Assembly (NCBI RefSeq): GCF_029760955.1
Contig: NZ_CP121682.1
Coordinates: forward strand, 6,900,501 to 6,964,500
DNA length: 64,000 bases
DNA from: Streptomyces cathayae
GTDB lineage: Bacteria; Actinomycetota; Actinomycetes; Streptomycetales; Streptomycetaceae
Direction of reading: 5' to 3'
The notes under the pieces are model-generated. The model was not told the origin of the DNA. It was given only the letters and a program-made list of their open reading frames with translations, and did no database searches. Position numbers and translations under genes: made by a program. Of the stretch, positions 49,309 to 58,519 are shown in pieces. Each line of letters begins with the position of its first letter. The first letter of the stretch is position 1.

Positions 49309-49713
49309 ATGGAGACACCCGCGCACGAGAACAACGGACCCACGCCCGCCCAGCGGGCTCTGGACGCTCTCTCGGAGAACACCGAGGACACGGCGGCTCT
49401 GGACGCCCTCGCCGACAGTGACGTACTGATCCCCGTGCCCGACGACACGGGCGACGAGACGGCCGCCGACCCCGGCGCCGTCGCGCTGCCGGTGATGGAA
49501 CAGCCGGACGGCATCCAGGTGGTGCCCGTGTTCACCTCGGAACTGGAGATGTCGGGACTGCTCCCGTTCGTCTCCCGCTACCGTCTGGTACCGCTCGGCG
49601 CCCTGGCCGCGCAGTGGCCGGCCGACGAGCTGTCCCTCACCATCGACGGCAGCTCCGAACACCGCCTCACGCTGACGTCCGAGGGCGTCCGCACCCTGCT
49701 GGCCCGCCCCTAG
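49309..49713 (+). CDS. SseB-family protein
   Basis: A 134-residue protein starting at ATG 49309 (METPAHENNGPTPAQRALDA), with GAGGG at 49296. The N-terminal helix is followed by alternating strands (DVLIPVPDD, IQVVPVFTSELEMSGL), the SseB N-terminal domain found in enhanced-serine-sensitivity and ESX-associated proteins. The function is not established in Streptomyces. An earlier GTG (49141) keeps the frame open but would begin in the tandem-repeat region. Confidence 0.7.
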   Translation: METPAHENNGPTPAQRALDALSENTEDTAALDALADSDVLIPVPDDTGDETAADPGAVALPVMEQPDGIQVVPVFTSELEMSGLLPFVSRYRLVPLGALAAQWPADELSLTIDGSSEHRLTLTSEGVRTLLARP

Positions 49714-49749
49714 AGGTGCCGCCGCGGCCGCCCCGGGTGGCGGCGGGGG

Positions 49750-50139
49750 CTATCCGCCCAGCGCGCGGGTGAGGGCCGCGCGCTGCAGCGGCAGCACCTC
49801 GGCGTGCAGATCGCGGCCCTTTCGGGTGAGCGTCACATACACGCCCCGCCGGTCCTCCGCGCAGGCGCTCCGGACGACCAGGCCGTCCTTCTCCAGCCGG
49901 GCGATGAGACGGGACAGCGCGCTCTGGCTGAGGTGGATCCGCCCGGCCAGGTTCTGCACCCTGCAGTGCTCGCCCTCCGCGGGCGGGGAGGTCGCCAGGA
50001 TGTCGAGCACCTCGAAGTCGGAGGCCCCCAGACCGTACGGATGCAGCGTGCGGTCGATCTCGGCGAGGGTGCGCGCGTGCACCGACAGGATCTCCCGCCA
50101 CCGCTCCTCGAGCCGCGAGTCCACCGCCTCAGCTGCCAT
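49750..50139 (-). CDS. MarR-family regulator
   Basis: A 129-residue winged-helix protein. The recognition helix is QSALSRLIARLEKDGLV, and the wing carries CAEDRRGVYVTLTRKGRDL. It starts at ATG 50139. A perfect inverted repeat TCGTTG-N6-CAACGA lies 17 bp upstream and suggests autoregulation. The flanking genes give no hint of its ligand. Confidence 0.85.
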   Translation of the reverse strand: MAAEAVDSRLEERWREILSVHARTLAEIDRTLHPYGLGASDFEVLDILATSPPAEGEHCRVQNLAGRIHLSQSALSRLIARLEKDGLVVRSACAEDRRGVYVTLTRKGRDLHAEVLPLQRAALTRALGG

Positions 50140-50155
50140 AGGTGAACGGTAACAC

Positions 50156-50173
50156 TCGTTGGTTTTTCAACGA
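50156..50173. promoter_or_regulatory. MarR operator candidate
   Basis: TCGTTG (50156-50161), GTTTTT spacer, CAACGA (50168-50173). It is a perfect 6-bp dyad with the TTG-N6-CAA core common to MarR sites, just upstream of the marR-like gene. Confidence 0.6.
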
Positions 50174-50209
50174 CCGTGTGCGTTCCCACCGACGGGCGGT
50201 GCCGGTGCG

Positions 50210-51241
50210 CTACGTCGACTCGCGCTTCACCAGTTCCGTCGGGAGGATCACCGCGGCCGGCTCCTCGCCGCCGATCCGGGCCAGCAGGACCCGCACCATC
50301 TCGGCGCTGATGCGGTCCCAGGGCTGGCGGATCGTGGTGAGACGGGGGCTGGTGGCGACGGCGGCCGGGGAGTCGTCGAAGCCGCCGACCGCCACGTCCT
50401 GTGGCACCCGGCGTCCCGCGCGGTGCAGCGCCGTCAGCACCCCCTGCGCCATCAGGTCGGAGGCGACGAACACGGCGTCCATGTCCGGCGCGCGGGCCAG
50501 CAGCCGCTCCGCGCCCGCCTCACCGCTGGCCCGGCTGTAGTCACCGGAGACGACGAGCCGCCCGTCGGCCTCGAGGCCGGCCTCGGCGAGCACCTCCTGG
50601 TACCCGGCGAGGCGCTCCACCCCGCCCGGTGTGTCGAGCGGCCCCGTCACCACGCCCACCCTGCGCCGGCCCAGGTCCAGCAGGTGACGCACCATGTCAC
50701 GGGCACCGTCCCGGTCGTCCGCGGCCACGTAACTCACCTTGGAGCCCAACCCGATCGGCTTGCCGCACGCGACCAGCGGCACGCCCGCCGCCCGCAGCTC
50801 CTCGGCCACCGGATCGCCCGAGTGACTGGAGACCAGCAGCACCCCGTCCACGTGCCCCGCGGTGATGTACCGCACGATGCGCCGCCGTTCGTCCTGCGTC
50901 CCGGCGATCATCAGCAGCAGCGGAATGTCGTGCGCGGCCAGTGCCTGCGTACAACCCCGCAGCAGGACGTTGAAGTTGGGGTCCTCGAAGAACCGCTCCT
51001 GCGGCTCCGTCAGCAGGAAGCCCACCGAGTCCGACCGGCCGGTGATCAGTGAGCGGGCGTGCCGGTTGACGACGTAACCCGTCTTGCGGATCGCGGCGTC
51101 GACCGCCTGAGCCGCGGCGGGGCTGACGTAGTGGCCGCCGTTGAGCACGCGCGAGACGGTGCCGCGCGAGACACCGGCCTCGCGCGCCACGTCGTGGATC
51201 GTCGGCGGCTTGCGCCTGCCCCCCGTGTTGCTCATGGTCAT
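50210..51241 (-). CDS. ganR: LacI-family repressor of galactan genes
   Basis: A 343-residue repressor. The N-terminal HTH (about 14-36) shows TIHDVAREAGVSRGTVSRVL and the hinge helix region follows. A periplasmic-binding-like sugar domain covers the rest (GFLLTEPQERFFEDPNFN, DGVLLVSSHSGDP). ATG 51241 overlaps the stop of the permease gene (ATGA), so it is the last gene of the importer operon. Two LacI-type operators in the 54.4-54.6 kb promoter region are its expected targets. Confidence 0.9.
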   Translation of the reverse strand: MTMSNTGGRRKPPTIHDVAREAGVSRGTVSRVLNGGHYVSPAAAQAVDAAIRKTGYVVNRHARSLITGRSDSVGFLLTEPQERFFEDPNFNVLLRGCTQALAAHDIPLLLMIAGTQDERRRIVRYITAGHVDGVLLVSSHSGDPVAEELRAAGVPLVACGKPIGLGSKVSYVAADDRDGARDMVRHLLDLGRRRVGVVTGPLDTPGGVERLAGYQEVLAEAGLEADGRLVVSGDYSRASGEAGAERLLARAPDMDAVFVASDLMAQGVLTALHRAGRRVPQDVAVGGFDDSPAAVATSPRLTTIRQPWDRISAEMVRVLLARIGGEEPAAVILPTELVKREST

Positions 51242-52131
51242 GACTTTACGGCCCCGGAGAGCAGGTCCAGGCTCCAGAACCGCTGGATGACCAGGAAGAG
51301 CGCGACCAGCGGGAACACCGCGAGGAACGCGCCCGTGATCACCAGGGTGTACAGCGCCGGGGTGTTGGCTCCCTGCTCGAGGAGCGTGTACAGACCGAGG
51401 GTGATCGGGAACTTCTCGTCGTCGCTGAGCATGATGTACGGCAGCAGGAAGTTGTTCCAGATCGCCACGAACTGGAACAGGAAGACCGTCACCAGACCGG
51501 GCACCATCATCGGCAGCGCCACCCGTGTGAAGATGCGCCACTCGCCCGCGCCGTCCGTCCGCCCGGCCTCCACCACGTCCGCCGGCACCGCGGCCGCGGC
51601 GTAGATCCGCGCGAGGTAGACCCCGTACGGGGAGAGGATCTGCGGCAGCAGCACGGACAGGTAGGAGTCGGTGAGGTCCGCCTCGGCGAGCAGCAGGTAC
51701 TGCGGGACGGCGAGGATCACCGGAGGCATCAGCACACCCGCGAGCAGCACGCTGAACAGCGCCTCGCGGCCCCGGAAGCGGTAGACCGCCAGCGCGTAGC
51801 CGCTGACCGCCGACACGCACGTCGACAGCAGCGCGCCCAGACCGGCGTACAGGGCGGAGTTGCCCATCCACCGCCAGTAGACGCCGTCGCGGTAGGCGCC
51901 GAGGTCGGAGATGTTCTCCGCGAAGCCGGTGCCGGGCCAGAACGTGAAGGTGGAGAACAGTTCCGAGCCGGACTTGGTGGACGCGACGACCACCCAGGCG
52001 ACCGGCAGCAGGCAGTACAGCGCGCCCAGCAGCAGGGTCACGGTCGGGATCAGCGCGGTCCGGCGGCGGCGCGCCGGACCGCGGGCGGTGCCGGCCGCGG
52101 GCTCGGCCTCGGGCAGGGCGAGGGAGCTCAT
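51238..52131 (-). CDS. ganQ: Sugar ABC permease (GanQ/MalG type)
   Basis: A 297-residue inner-membrane permease with six TM helices. The EAA loop is EAGRTDGAGEWRIFTRVALP (about 187-206). It follows ganP with a 4-nt ATGA overlap. There is no ATPase gene in the locus; Streptomyces usually energises such importers with the shared ATPase MsiK. Confidence 0.9.
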   Translation of the reverse strand: MSSLALPEAEPAAGTARGPARRRRTALIPTVTLLLGALYCLLPVAWVVVASTKSGSELFSTFTFWPGTGFAENISDLGAYRDGVYWRWMGNSALYAGLGALLSTCVSAVSGYALAVYRFRGREALFSVLLAGVLMPPVILAVPQYLLLAEADLTDSYLSVLLPQILSPYGVYLARIYAAAAVPADVVEAGRTDGAGEWRIFTRVALPMMVPGLVTVFLFQFVAIWNNFLLPYIMLSDDEKFPITLGLYTLLEQGANTPALYTLVITGAFLAVFPLVALFLVIQRFWSLDLLSGAVKS

Positions 52132-53105
52132 CGTGCGGCCTCCTGCTTGGTGCGCCGGTTCGCGGCCCGCAGGAAGCCGAAGGACAGCACCAGGGTGGCG
52201 AGCGCGATGATGGTCGCCTGGGCGGCTGCCGCGTGGAGGTCGCCGTTACCGAAGGCGTCCTGGTACACCTTCATCAGCGGACTCCAGGTGGTGGACACGG
52301 AGTTGGTGAGCGGTTTGAGGGTGGTCGGTTCGTTGAACACCTGGAGCGTCGCGATGATCGAGAAGAAGAAGGTCAGCACCAGCGAGGGCGCCACCATCGG
52401 GATCTTGATCCGCAGCGCGATCTGCAGCGGGCCGGCGCCGTCCAGCTTCGCCGCCTCGTACACCTCGGCCGGGATCGCCCGCAGCGCGGTGTAGATGACG
52501 ATCATGTTGAAGCCGGTGCCGCCCCAGACCGCGATGTTCGACAGCGCCAGATACAGCGGGCCGCCGTCCAGCAGATCCGGCTGCGGCAGACCGAGCCGGT
52601 CCAGCACGAAGGAGAAGGGGCTCACGTCCGGCAGGTAGAGGAAGCCCCACAGCAGGGCCGCGATCACGCCCGGAACGGCGTACGGCAGGAAGATCGCGAG
52701 CCGGGTGAAGGGAGCGAGCCGGACCCGTTCGGAGTCCAGCATCAGCGCGAACACCAGGGCCAGGCCCAGCATGACCGGTACCACGATGCCGCCGTAACCG
52801 AGCACGCGCAGCGCGCCGTTCAGCAGTTCGCTGTCGGACAGGGCGCCGGTGTAGTTCTCCAGTCCGGCCCAGACCTCCTCGCGGGAGCCGGCCCCCAGCC
52901 CGAGGCCGGAGACCCGCACCTTGCGGAAGCTGAGCCAGACGGCGTACCCGATGGGCAGCGCGAAGAACAGGAGGAACAGGAGGGTCGCGGGGACAAGGAA
53001 GACGTAGGGGGCGCTTCGCGCTCGTCTGAGGGTGGCGGTGGGAGACGGGTGGGCGTACGGGGCCCTCTCGACCCCGTACGGCCTCCGGCGGGCCGGGGAT
53101 CTCAC
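52128..53105 (-). CDS. ganP: Sugar ABC permease (GanP/MalF type)
   Basis: A 325-residue permease with six or so TM helices. The EAA loop is EAAKLDGAGPLQIALRIKIP. The start GTG 53105 overlaps the stop of the binding-protein gene (GTGA). That pattern decides the start, since no ATG precedes the first TM helix. It partners GanQ. Confidence 0.88.
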   Translation of the reverse strand: MRSPARRRPYGVERAPYAHPSPTATLRRARSAPYVFLVPATLLFLLFFALPIGYAVWLSFRKVRVSGLGLGAGSREEVWAGLENYTGALSDSELLNGALRVLGYGGIVVPVMLGLALVFALMLDSERVRLAPFTRLAIFLPYAVPGVIAALLWGFLYLPDVSPFSFVLDRLGLPQPDLLDGGPLYLALSNIAVWGGTGFNMIVIYTALRAIPAEVYEAAKLDGAGPLQIALRIKIPMVAPSLVLTFFFSIIATLQVFNEPTTLKPLTNSVSTTWSPLMKVYQDAFGNGDLHAAAAQATIIALATLVLSFGFLRAANRRTKQEAAR

Positions 53106-54424
53106 TCCGCGACTCCGAAGCCCTGCTTCTTCAGGTCGGCGACCGTGTCCGCCTGCATGGTGTCCAGGGCGGCGGTGAAGTCCGACTTGTTCTTCGCGGC
53201 GGAGCCGAAGGCGTCCTTGAAGGTCGTGTAGGCGACGTTGACGTTCGGCCCCCAGGCGGAGGGCGCGGTGGTCTTCGCGATCTCGGCGGCCTTGGCGTAG
53301 AAGTCGGGCTGGTTGGAGAAGTACTCCGGCGGGCTGGCGAAGGCGCCGCTGAGCTGGGCCGAGGTGGAGGCGGGGTAGATGCCGCCCTCCTTCGCCAGCG
53401 CGTTGAGCGCCTCGCCGTCGGTGTTCAGCCAGGCGGCGAACTTCGCGGCGGCGTCCTTGTTCTTCGAGTCCGTGGTCACGGCGGTGGAGGAGCCGCCCCA
53501 GCTGCCGGTGCTGCTGTCGCCCTCGTCCCACTGGGGGAGCGGGGCCATGGCCCACTTGCCCTCGGTGTCGGGGGCCGCCGTGGTCAGCGTGCCCGGCGCC
53601 CACACGGCGCTCACCCACGCTATCTGCTTGCCGGTGTTGAGCGCCTTGTTCCAGGCCGGGGTGTACATCGGCTGGTTGTCGACGGCGCCCTCCTTGACCA
53701 GGCCGCCCCAGAACTCGGCGACCTTCTTCGTCGCCTCGTCGTCGATGCCGACCTTCCACTGGTCACCGGAGGTCGTCCACCACCGGGCGCCGGCCTGCTG
53801 GGCGAGGCCCGCGAACAGTCCGGAGTCGTTGGCGGAGAAGGTGGTCAGGTCCTTGTCGGGCGCCGTCTTCTTCAGCTTGCGCGCGGTCTTCGCGAACTCG
53901 TCCCAGGTGGCCGGGACGGTGAGGCCGTACTCCTTGAACAGGTCCTCGCGGTAGTAGAACATCATCGGCCCGATGTCCTGCGGGACCGCGTAGACGGCGT
54001 CCGTGCCCAGCGTGGTCTGCTGCCAGACACCCTCGGCGAACTTGCTCTTGGCGTCGCCCGCCGTGTCGCCGATGTCGGCGAGCGCGTCATTGCTGACCAG
54101 GGTGGGCAGCGCCTGGTACTCGGCCTGCACCAGGTCGGGCGCCTTGCCGGCCTGGTGCGCGGTGAGGATCTTGGTGACCAGCGTGTCGCCGGACGCCTGC
54201 TTCTTCACCGTGACGGTGATCTGCTCCTTCTTGCCCGGCCCCTTGTTCCACAGGTCCACGACCTTGTCCATGCCGGGGGTCCAGGTCCAGTACGTCAGTG
54301 AGACCGGGCCCGACCGGGCCTCGCCGTCGTCGTCGGACGACGAGCCGCAGGCGGCGAGCGCGGAGGCGCCGAGCGTGACGGCGACGGCGGAACTCACGAG
54401 GCGACGACGCTTCGTGTACGGCAT
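53102..54424 (-). CDS. ganS: Galacto-oligosaccharide-binding lipoprotein
   Basis: A 440-residue extracellular solute-binding protein of the family-1 type. The lipoprotein signal is VAVTLGASALAACGSSSDDD, with the lipidated Cys26. The mature part begins SLTYWTWTPGM, typical of sugar-binding proteins. It is the first gene of the importer operon, divergent from the GH42 gene, and is expected to bind galactan oligosaccharides. That specificity is inferred from the neighbouring GH42 and GH53 genes. Confidence 0.9.
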   Translation of the reverse strand: MPYTKRRRLVSSAVAVTLGASALAACGSSSDDDGEARSGPVSLTYWTWTPGMDKVVDLWNKGPGKKEQITVTVKKQASGDTLVTKILTAHQAGKAPDLVQAEYQALPTLVSNDALADIGDTAGDAKSKFAEGVWQQTTLGTDAVYAVPQDIGPMMFYYREDLFKEYGLTVPATWDEFAKTARKLKKTAPDKDLTTFSANDSGLFAGLAQQAGARWWTTSGDQWKVGIDDEATKKVAEFWGGLVKEGAVDNQPMYTPAWNKALNTGKQIAWVSAVWAPGTLTTAAPDTEGKWAMAPLPQWDEGDSSTGSWGGSSTAVTTDSKNKDAAAKFAAWLNTDGEALNALAKEGGIYPASTSAQLSGAFASPPEYFSNQPDFYAKAAEIAKTTAPSAWGPNVNVAYTTFKDAFGSAAKNKSDFTAALDTMQADTVADLKKQGFGVAE

Positions 54425-54477
54425 GGATCTCTCCCCTGACCTGGGGCCTCCGCCCGGGGCGAAGACCAGCCATGCTT

Positions 54478-54493
54478 CTGTGAGCGTTCACAG
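54478..54493. promoter_or_regulatory. LacI-type operator 1
   Basis: CTGTGAGCGTTCACAG is an exact palindrome apart from its 4-bp centre, with the central CG typical of LacI-family sites. It begins at the ganS -10 element and covers its transcription start. Confidence 0.75.
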
Positions 54494-54520
54494 TAGAGAA
54501 ACACATCGGACGCTTGTCAA
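54492..54520 (-). promoter_or_regulatory. ganS promoter
   Basis: On the minus strand, TTGACA (54520-54515) and TCTACT (54497-54492) are 17 bp apart. The same bases read on plus as TTGTCA (54514-54519), a possible -35 for ganA with TATGTT (54539-54544) at 19 bp. The divergent promoters therefore share a -35 element. Confidence 0.65.
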
Positions 54521-54567
54521 TGGTTGTTGCTCTGCGGTTATGTTGGCTTCGAGCCGCCGAGAATGTG

Positions 54568-54581
54568 TGTGCACGTTCTCA
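54568..54581. promoter_or_regulatory. LacI-type operator 2
   Basis: TGTGCACGTTCTCA matches operator 1 (TGTGAGCGTTCACA) at 11 of 14 positions. It sits downstream of the putative ganA promoter and 27 bp before its ATG. Confidence 0.55.
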
Positions 54582-54608
54582 GAACATCGACACATCGGGA
54601 GAGAATCC

Positions 54609-56630
54609 ATGCCGGAGACCACCCCCAGGGGCCTCACCGGGCTCGCCTTCGGTGGGGACTACAACCCCGAGCAGTGGCCACAGACCGTCTGGGACGAGGA
54701 CGTCCGGCTGATGCGGGAGGCCGGCGTCACCATGGTGAGCGTCGGGATCTTCTCCTGGGCCCTGCTGGAACCCTCACCCGGCGGGTACGACTTCGGCTGG
54801 CTCGACCGCAGCCTGGACCTGCTGCACGCAGGCGGCATCCGCGTCGACCTGGGCACGCCCACCGTGGTGCCCCCCGCCTGGTTCTACCGCGCCCACCCCG
54901 ACGCGCTGCCGGTCACCGCGGACGGCGTGCGCCTGGAGTTCGGTTCCCGCGGCGCCATCTGCCACAGCAACGCCGACTACCGGGCCGCCGCCGCGGACAT
55001 CACCACCCGGCTCGCCGAACGCTACGGCGACCACCCCGCGCTCGCGATGTGGCACGTCCACAACGAGTACGGCGTCCCCGTCTCCGCCTGCTACTGCGAC
55101 TCCTGCGCCGCCCACTTCCGCCGCTGGCTGGTGGCGGCCTACGGCACCGTCGAAGCCGTCAACGAGGCCTGGGGGACGGCCTTCTGGGGCCAGCGCTACG
55201 CCTCCTTCGAGGAGATCAACCCGCCGCGCGCGACCCCCACGGTCGGCAATCCGGCCCAGGCGCTGGACTACCGGCGGTTCGCCGACGCCACGATGCGCGA
55301 GAACTTCACCGCCGAGCGGGACATCCTGCACCGCCTGACACCCGGCGTCCCGGTGACCACCAACTTCATGACCGCCCTCAGCCAGTGCGACTCCGTCGAC
55401 TACTGGGCCTGGGGCCGGGAGGTGGACCTCGTCACCAACGACCACTATCTGATCACCGACGGCCGTCGCACCCACGTCAACCTCGCCATGGCCGCCGACC
55501 TCACCCGCTCCGTCGGCGGCGGCGCCCCCTGGCTGCTGCTCGAGCACTCCACCTCGGGCGTCAACTGGCAGCCCCGCAACCCCGTCAAGGCGCCCGGCCA
55601 GATGGCCCGCAACTCCCTGGCCCACGTGGCCCGCGGCTCCGACGGCGCGATGTTCTTCCAGTGGCGCCAGTCCCGGCGCGGCGCCGAGAAGTTCCACTCC
55701 GCGATGCTGCCGCACGGCGGCACCGAGACCCGCGTCTTCCGCGAGGTGACCGAACTCGGAGCCGCCGTCGACTCGTTGGCGCCGGTCCGGGGCACCCGTA
55801 CCGAGGCCGACGTGGCCGTGCTGTGGGACTGGCAGTCCTGGTGGGCACAGCACCTCGACTGGCGCCCCAGCGAGGACCACGACGCCCGCGAACGCGCCGA
55901 CGCCTACTACGAGGCCCTCTACGACCACCACCTCACCGTCGACTTCGCCCACCCCGAAGCCGACCTGTCGAGGTATCCCCTGGTCGTCGTACCGGCCCTG
56001 TACCTGATGACGGAGGCGGCCGGGAACAACCTCAGGGAGTACGTCGAAGGCGGCGGCACCCTCGTCGTGTCGTACTTCTCCGGCATCGTCGACGAGCACG
56101 ACGCCGTGCACGAGGGCCCCCACCCGGGCGCCCTGCGCGACGTCCTCGGCCTGACCGTCGAGGAGTTCTCCCCCCTGCTGCGGGGCGAGCGGGTCCGCCT
56201 CACCGGCCCCGACGGGGCGGAACTCGACGCCGACGTCTGGACGGAGTTCGTGGTGCCGCGGGGCGCCGAGACCGTGTGGACGTACGCCGACGGCCTCACC
56301 GCCGGCCGTCCCGCCGTCACCCGGCACCGCCTCGGCGAGGGCACCGCCTGGTACGTCTCCACCCGGCTCGGCGCCGAGGGCCTCGCCGCCCTCCTCGGCC
56401 GGGCCGCCGAGGACGCCCGGACCGCCCCGCGCACCGACCTGCCCCGCGACGTCGAAGTGGTGCGCCGCACGGGCGAGTCGGGCAGCTTCCTGTTCGCGAT
56501 CAACCACACCGCCACCGACGCCAAGGTGCCGCTCGACGCCCCCGGCACCGAGCTGCTGACCGGTGAGCGCGCCGCGGGCCGCCTCCCGGTCCCGGCCGGA
56601 ACCGTCCGGGTCGTACGACTCGACGCCTGA
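54609..56630 (+). CDS. ganA: Beta-galactosidase, glycoside hydrolase family 42
   Basis: A 673-residue cytoplasmic GH42 enzyme. The acid/base is Glu153 (MWHVHNEYGVPV) and the nucleophile is Glu312 (LLLEHSTSGVNWQPRN). The zinc site typical of the family is present as CYCDSC (161-166) with Cys118. Trimerisation and small C-terminal beta domains follow. ATG 54609 has GGGAGAG upstream; the open frame upstream of it is chance. It would hydrolyse imported galacto-oligosaccharides to galactose. Confidence 0.93.
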   Translation: MPETTPRGLTGLAFGGDYNPEQWPQTVWDEDVRLMREAGVTMVSVGIFSWALLEPSPGGYDFGWLDRSLDLLHAGGIRVDLGTPTVVPPAWFYRAHPDALPVTADGVRLEFGSRGAICHSNADYRAAAADITTRLAERYGDHPALAMWHVHNEYGVPVSACYCDSCAAHFRRWLVAAYGTVEAVNEAWGTAFWGQRYASFEEINPPRATPTVGNPAQALDYRRFADATMRENFTAERDILHRLTPGVPVTTNFMTALSQCDSVDYWAWGREVDLVTNDHYLITDGRRTHVNLAMAADLTRSVGGGAPWLLLEHSTSGVNWQPRNPVKAPGQMARNSLAHVARGSDGAMFFQWRQSRRGAEKFHSAMLPHGGTETRVFREVTELGAAVDSLAPVRGTRTEADVAVLWDWQSWWAQHLDWRPSEDHDARERADAYYEALYDHHLTVDFAHPEADLSRYPLVVVPALYLMTEAAGNNLREYVEGGGTLVVSYFSGIVDEHDAVHEGPHPGALRDVLGLTVEEFSPLLRGERVRLTGPDGAELDADVWTEFVVPRGAETVWTYADGLTAGRPAVTRHRLGEGTAWYVSTRLGAEGLAALLGRAAEDARTAPRTDLPRDVEVVRRTGESGSFLFAINHTATDAKVPLDAPGTELLTGERAAGRLPVPAGTVRVVRLDA

Positions 56631-56744
56631 GCCACGACTCCCCTCCGCCCGCGTGAGCACACCGGCCGCGGGCGGAGGGGGCCCCACTCCCTCCCCGGGG
56701 CGCGGGGCACCCCCCTCCCCACGTCGAAGGGACGACGAACACCC

Positions 56745-58304
56745 ATGTTCCATCCCAGACGCACACTCCGGGCCCTGCTGCTGCCGCTCGCCGCGGGACT
56801 CTCCCTCACCGCACTGCCCGCCCAGACCGCCACGGCCGCGAGCACGCTCACCAACGGCGGCTTCGAGACCGGCGGTTCGGGCGCCGCCACCCCGGCCGGC
56901 TGGTCCGAGTACGGCGACACGGCCGCCTCGTACACGGAGTCCGGCGGCCGCGACGGCGGCCACCGGCTCTCCCACTGGTCGTCCTCCGCCTACAAGGTGG
57001 AGACGTACCAGTACCTGTCGGGCCTGACCAACGGCGACCACAGACTCACCGCCTGGGTCCGCTCCGGCGGCGGCCAGAACGCCGCCCACCTCGCCCTGAA
57101 GAACTGCGGCGGCGCCGAGCAGCGCACCGATCTGCCGGTGTCCGACTCCGGTTGGATACGGATCGTCGTGCCGGTGAGGGTGACGAACAACCAGTGCACG
57201 ATCAGCGTCACCAGCGACGCGAACGCGGGCAACTGGATCAACGTCGACGACCTGACCTTCACCCCGGGCACCTCCGGCCTGACGATCAAGGGCGCCGACA
57301 TCTCGTCCCTGCCCAAGAGCGAGGACCGGGGCGGCGTCTACCGGACCGCCTCCGGCACCGCCGGCGACGGCGTCGCCCTCCTGGGATCCGCCGGAATGAA
57401 CTACGCCCGGCTGAAGGTCTGGGTCGACCCGGCCGACGGCTACAACAACAAGGCGCGCGTCCTCGCCTTGGCGAAGCGGGTCAAGGCCCAGGGCATGAAA
57501 CTGCTGGTCGACTTCCACTACTCGGACACCTGGGCCGATCCGGGCAAGCAGACCAAGCCCGCGGCCTGGTCGGGGCACTCCTACAGCCGGTTGAAGACGG
57601 ACGTGTACCAGCACACGTACGACGTCCTGAGCGCCCTCAAGGCGCAGGGCACCACGGCGGACATGGTCCAGGTCGGCAACGAGACCAACGGCGGCATGCT
57701 GTGGAACGAGGGCTCCACGAACAACTGGAGCCAGCTCGCCGGACTGCTCAACTCCGGCTACGACGCGGTCAAGGCGGTCAGCCCCTCCACGGTCGCCGCC
57801 CTGCACCTCGCCGAGGGCGGTGACCTCGACGGCACCCGCTGGTGGTTCGACAACGCGGTCTCCCACGGCGTGAGGTTCGACGCCGTCGGCCTGTCGTACT
57901 ACGGCTACTGGCACGGCACCCTGCACGACTTCCAGACCACCCTGGACGACGCGGCCGCCCGGTACGGCAAACCCGTCTTCCTCGCCGAGACGGCGTACCC
58001 GTTCCGCCTCGACAGCGAGGACGGCCACGAGAACATCATCGACCTCGACGGTGAACTCGTCCCCGGCTACCCGGCGTCCACCACCGGCCAGACCCGCTGG
58101 ATGAACGACGTGGCGAGCATCGTCGAAGCCGTCCCGAACGGACGCGGCCTCGGCGTCTTCTACTGGGAGGCCACCTGGACCGCACGCACCGGCAACGGCT
58201 GGGACCCGGCCGACCCGGCCTCCGGCAACGGCTGGGAGAACCAGGCGCTGTTCGGCTACGACGACCGGGCGCTGCCCGCGACGGCGTGGTTCCGCCACCG
58301 GTGA
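56745..58304 (+). CDS. ganB: Secreted arabinogalactan endo-beta-1,4-galactanase, GH53
   Basis: A 519-residue exported enzyme. The signal peptide is residues 1-32 (cleavage near QTATA-AS). A beta-sandwich, carbohydrate-binding-like module covers about 33-175 (TLTNGGFETGGSGAATPAGW). The GH53 barrel covers about 180-519, with acid/base Glu313 (VQVGNETNGGMLWN) and nucleophile Glu415 (VFLAETAYPF). It releases galacto-oligosaccharides from type I galactan for the GanSPQ importer. It lies 114 bp after ganA and is followed by a strong hairpin. Confidence 0.93.
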   Translation: MFHPRRTLRALLLPLAAGLSLTALPAQTATAASTLTNGGFETGGSGAATPAGWSEYGDTAASYTESGGRDGGHRLSHWSSSAYKVETYQYLSGLTNGDHRLTAWVRSGGGQNAAHLALKNCGGAEQRTDLPVSDSGWIRIVVPVRVTNNQCTISVTSDANAGNWINVDDLTFTPGTSGLTIKGADISSLPKSEDRGGVYRTASGTAGDGVALLGSAGMNYARLKVWVDPADGYNNKARVLALAKRVKAQGMKLLVDFHYSDTWADPGKQTKPAAWSGHSYSRLKTDVYQHTYDVLSALKAQGTTADMVQVGNETNGGMLWNEGSTNNWSQLAGLLNSGYDAVKAVSPSTVAALHLAEGGDLDGTRWWFDNAVSHGVRFDAVGLSYYGYWHGTLHDFQTTLDDAAARYGKPVFLAETAYPFRLDSEDGHENIIDLDGELVPGYPASTTGQTRWMNDVASIVEAVPNGRGLGVFYWEATWTARTGNGWDPADPASGNGWENQALFGYDDRALPATAWFRHR

Positions 58305-58325
58305 GTCCCTGAGTCCCTGAGTTCC
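58302..58325 (+). repeat. 8-bp tandem repeat (TGAGTCCC) over the ganB stop codon
   Basis: TGAGTCCC at 58302 and 58310, then TGAGTTCC at 58318. Because the period is 8, the three TGA triplets fall in three different frames. The first is the ganB stop. Confidence 0.8.
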
Positions 58326-58337
58326 TGAGCCGCGGCG

Positions 58338-58376
58338 GGGCCCTGCCGCCCACGCGGTACCTGTGCGGCAGGGCCC
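58338..58376 (+). terminator. Terminator of ganAB
   Basis: GGGCCCTGCCGC (58338-58349) and GCGGCAGGGCCC (58365-58376) form a perfect 12-bp stem with a 15-nt loop, 34 nt after the ganB stop. A short GTTGCCT follows without a U-run. Confidence 0.75.
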
Positions 58377-58519
58377 GTTGCCTCGAGGTGATGTGCGGTT
58401 CGACCCCCTTGTGGACAGGGGGCCGACTCTCGGACAAGGTGCCGGAGCGCATGACACGGGGCCCCGGTCGCGGGACAGTGGACGTGCCCGGAGAGGACAC
58501 CGGGACGGAGGTGGACGGC

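Noticed and set aside
54774..58457. 1227-codon open frame on minus
   Set aside because: It is antisense to the GH42 and GH53 genes, which carry complete catalytic motifs. No domain is visible in the minus frame.
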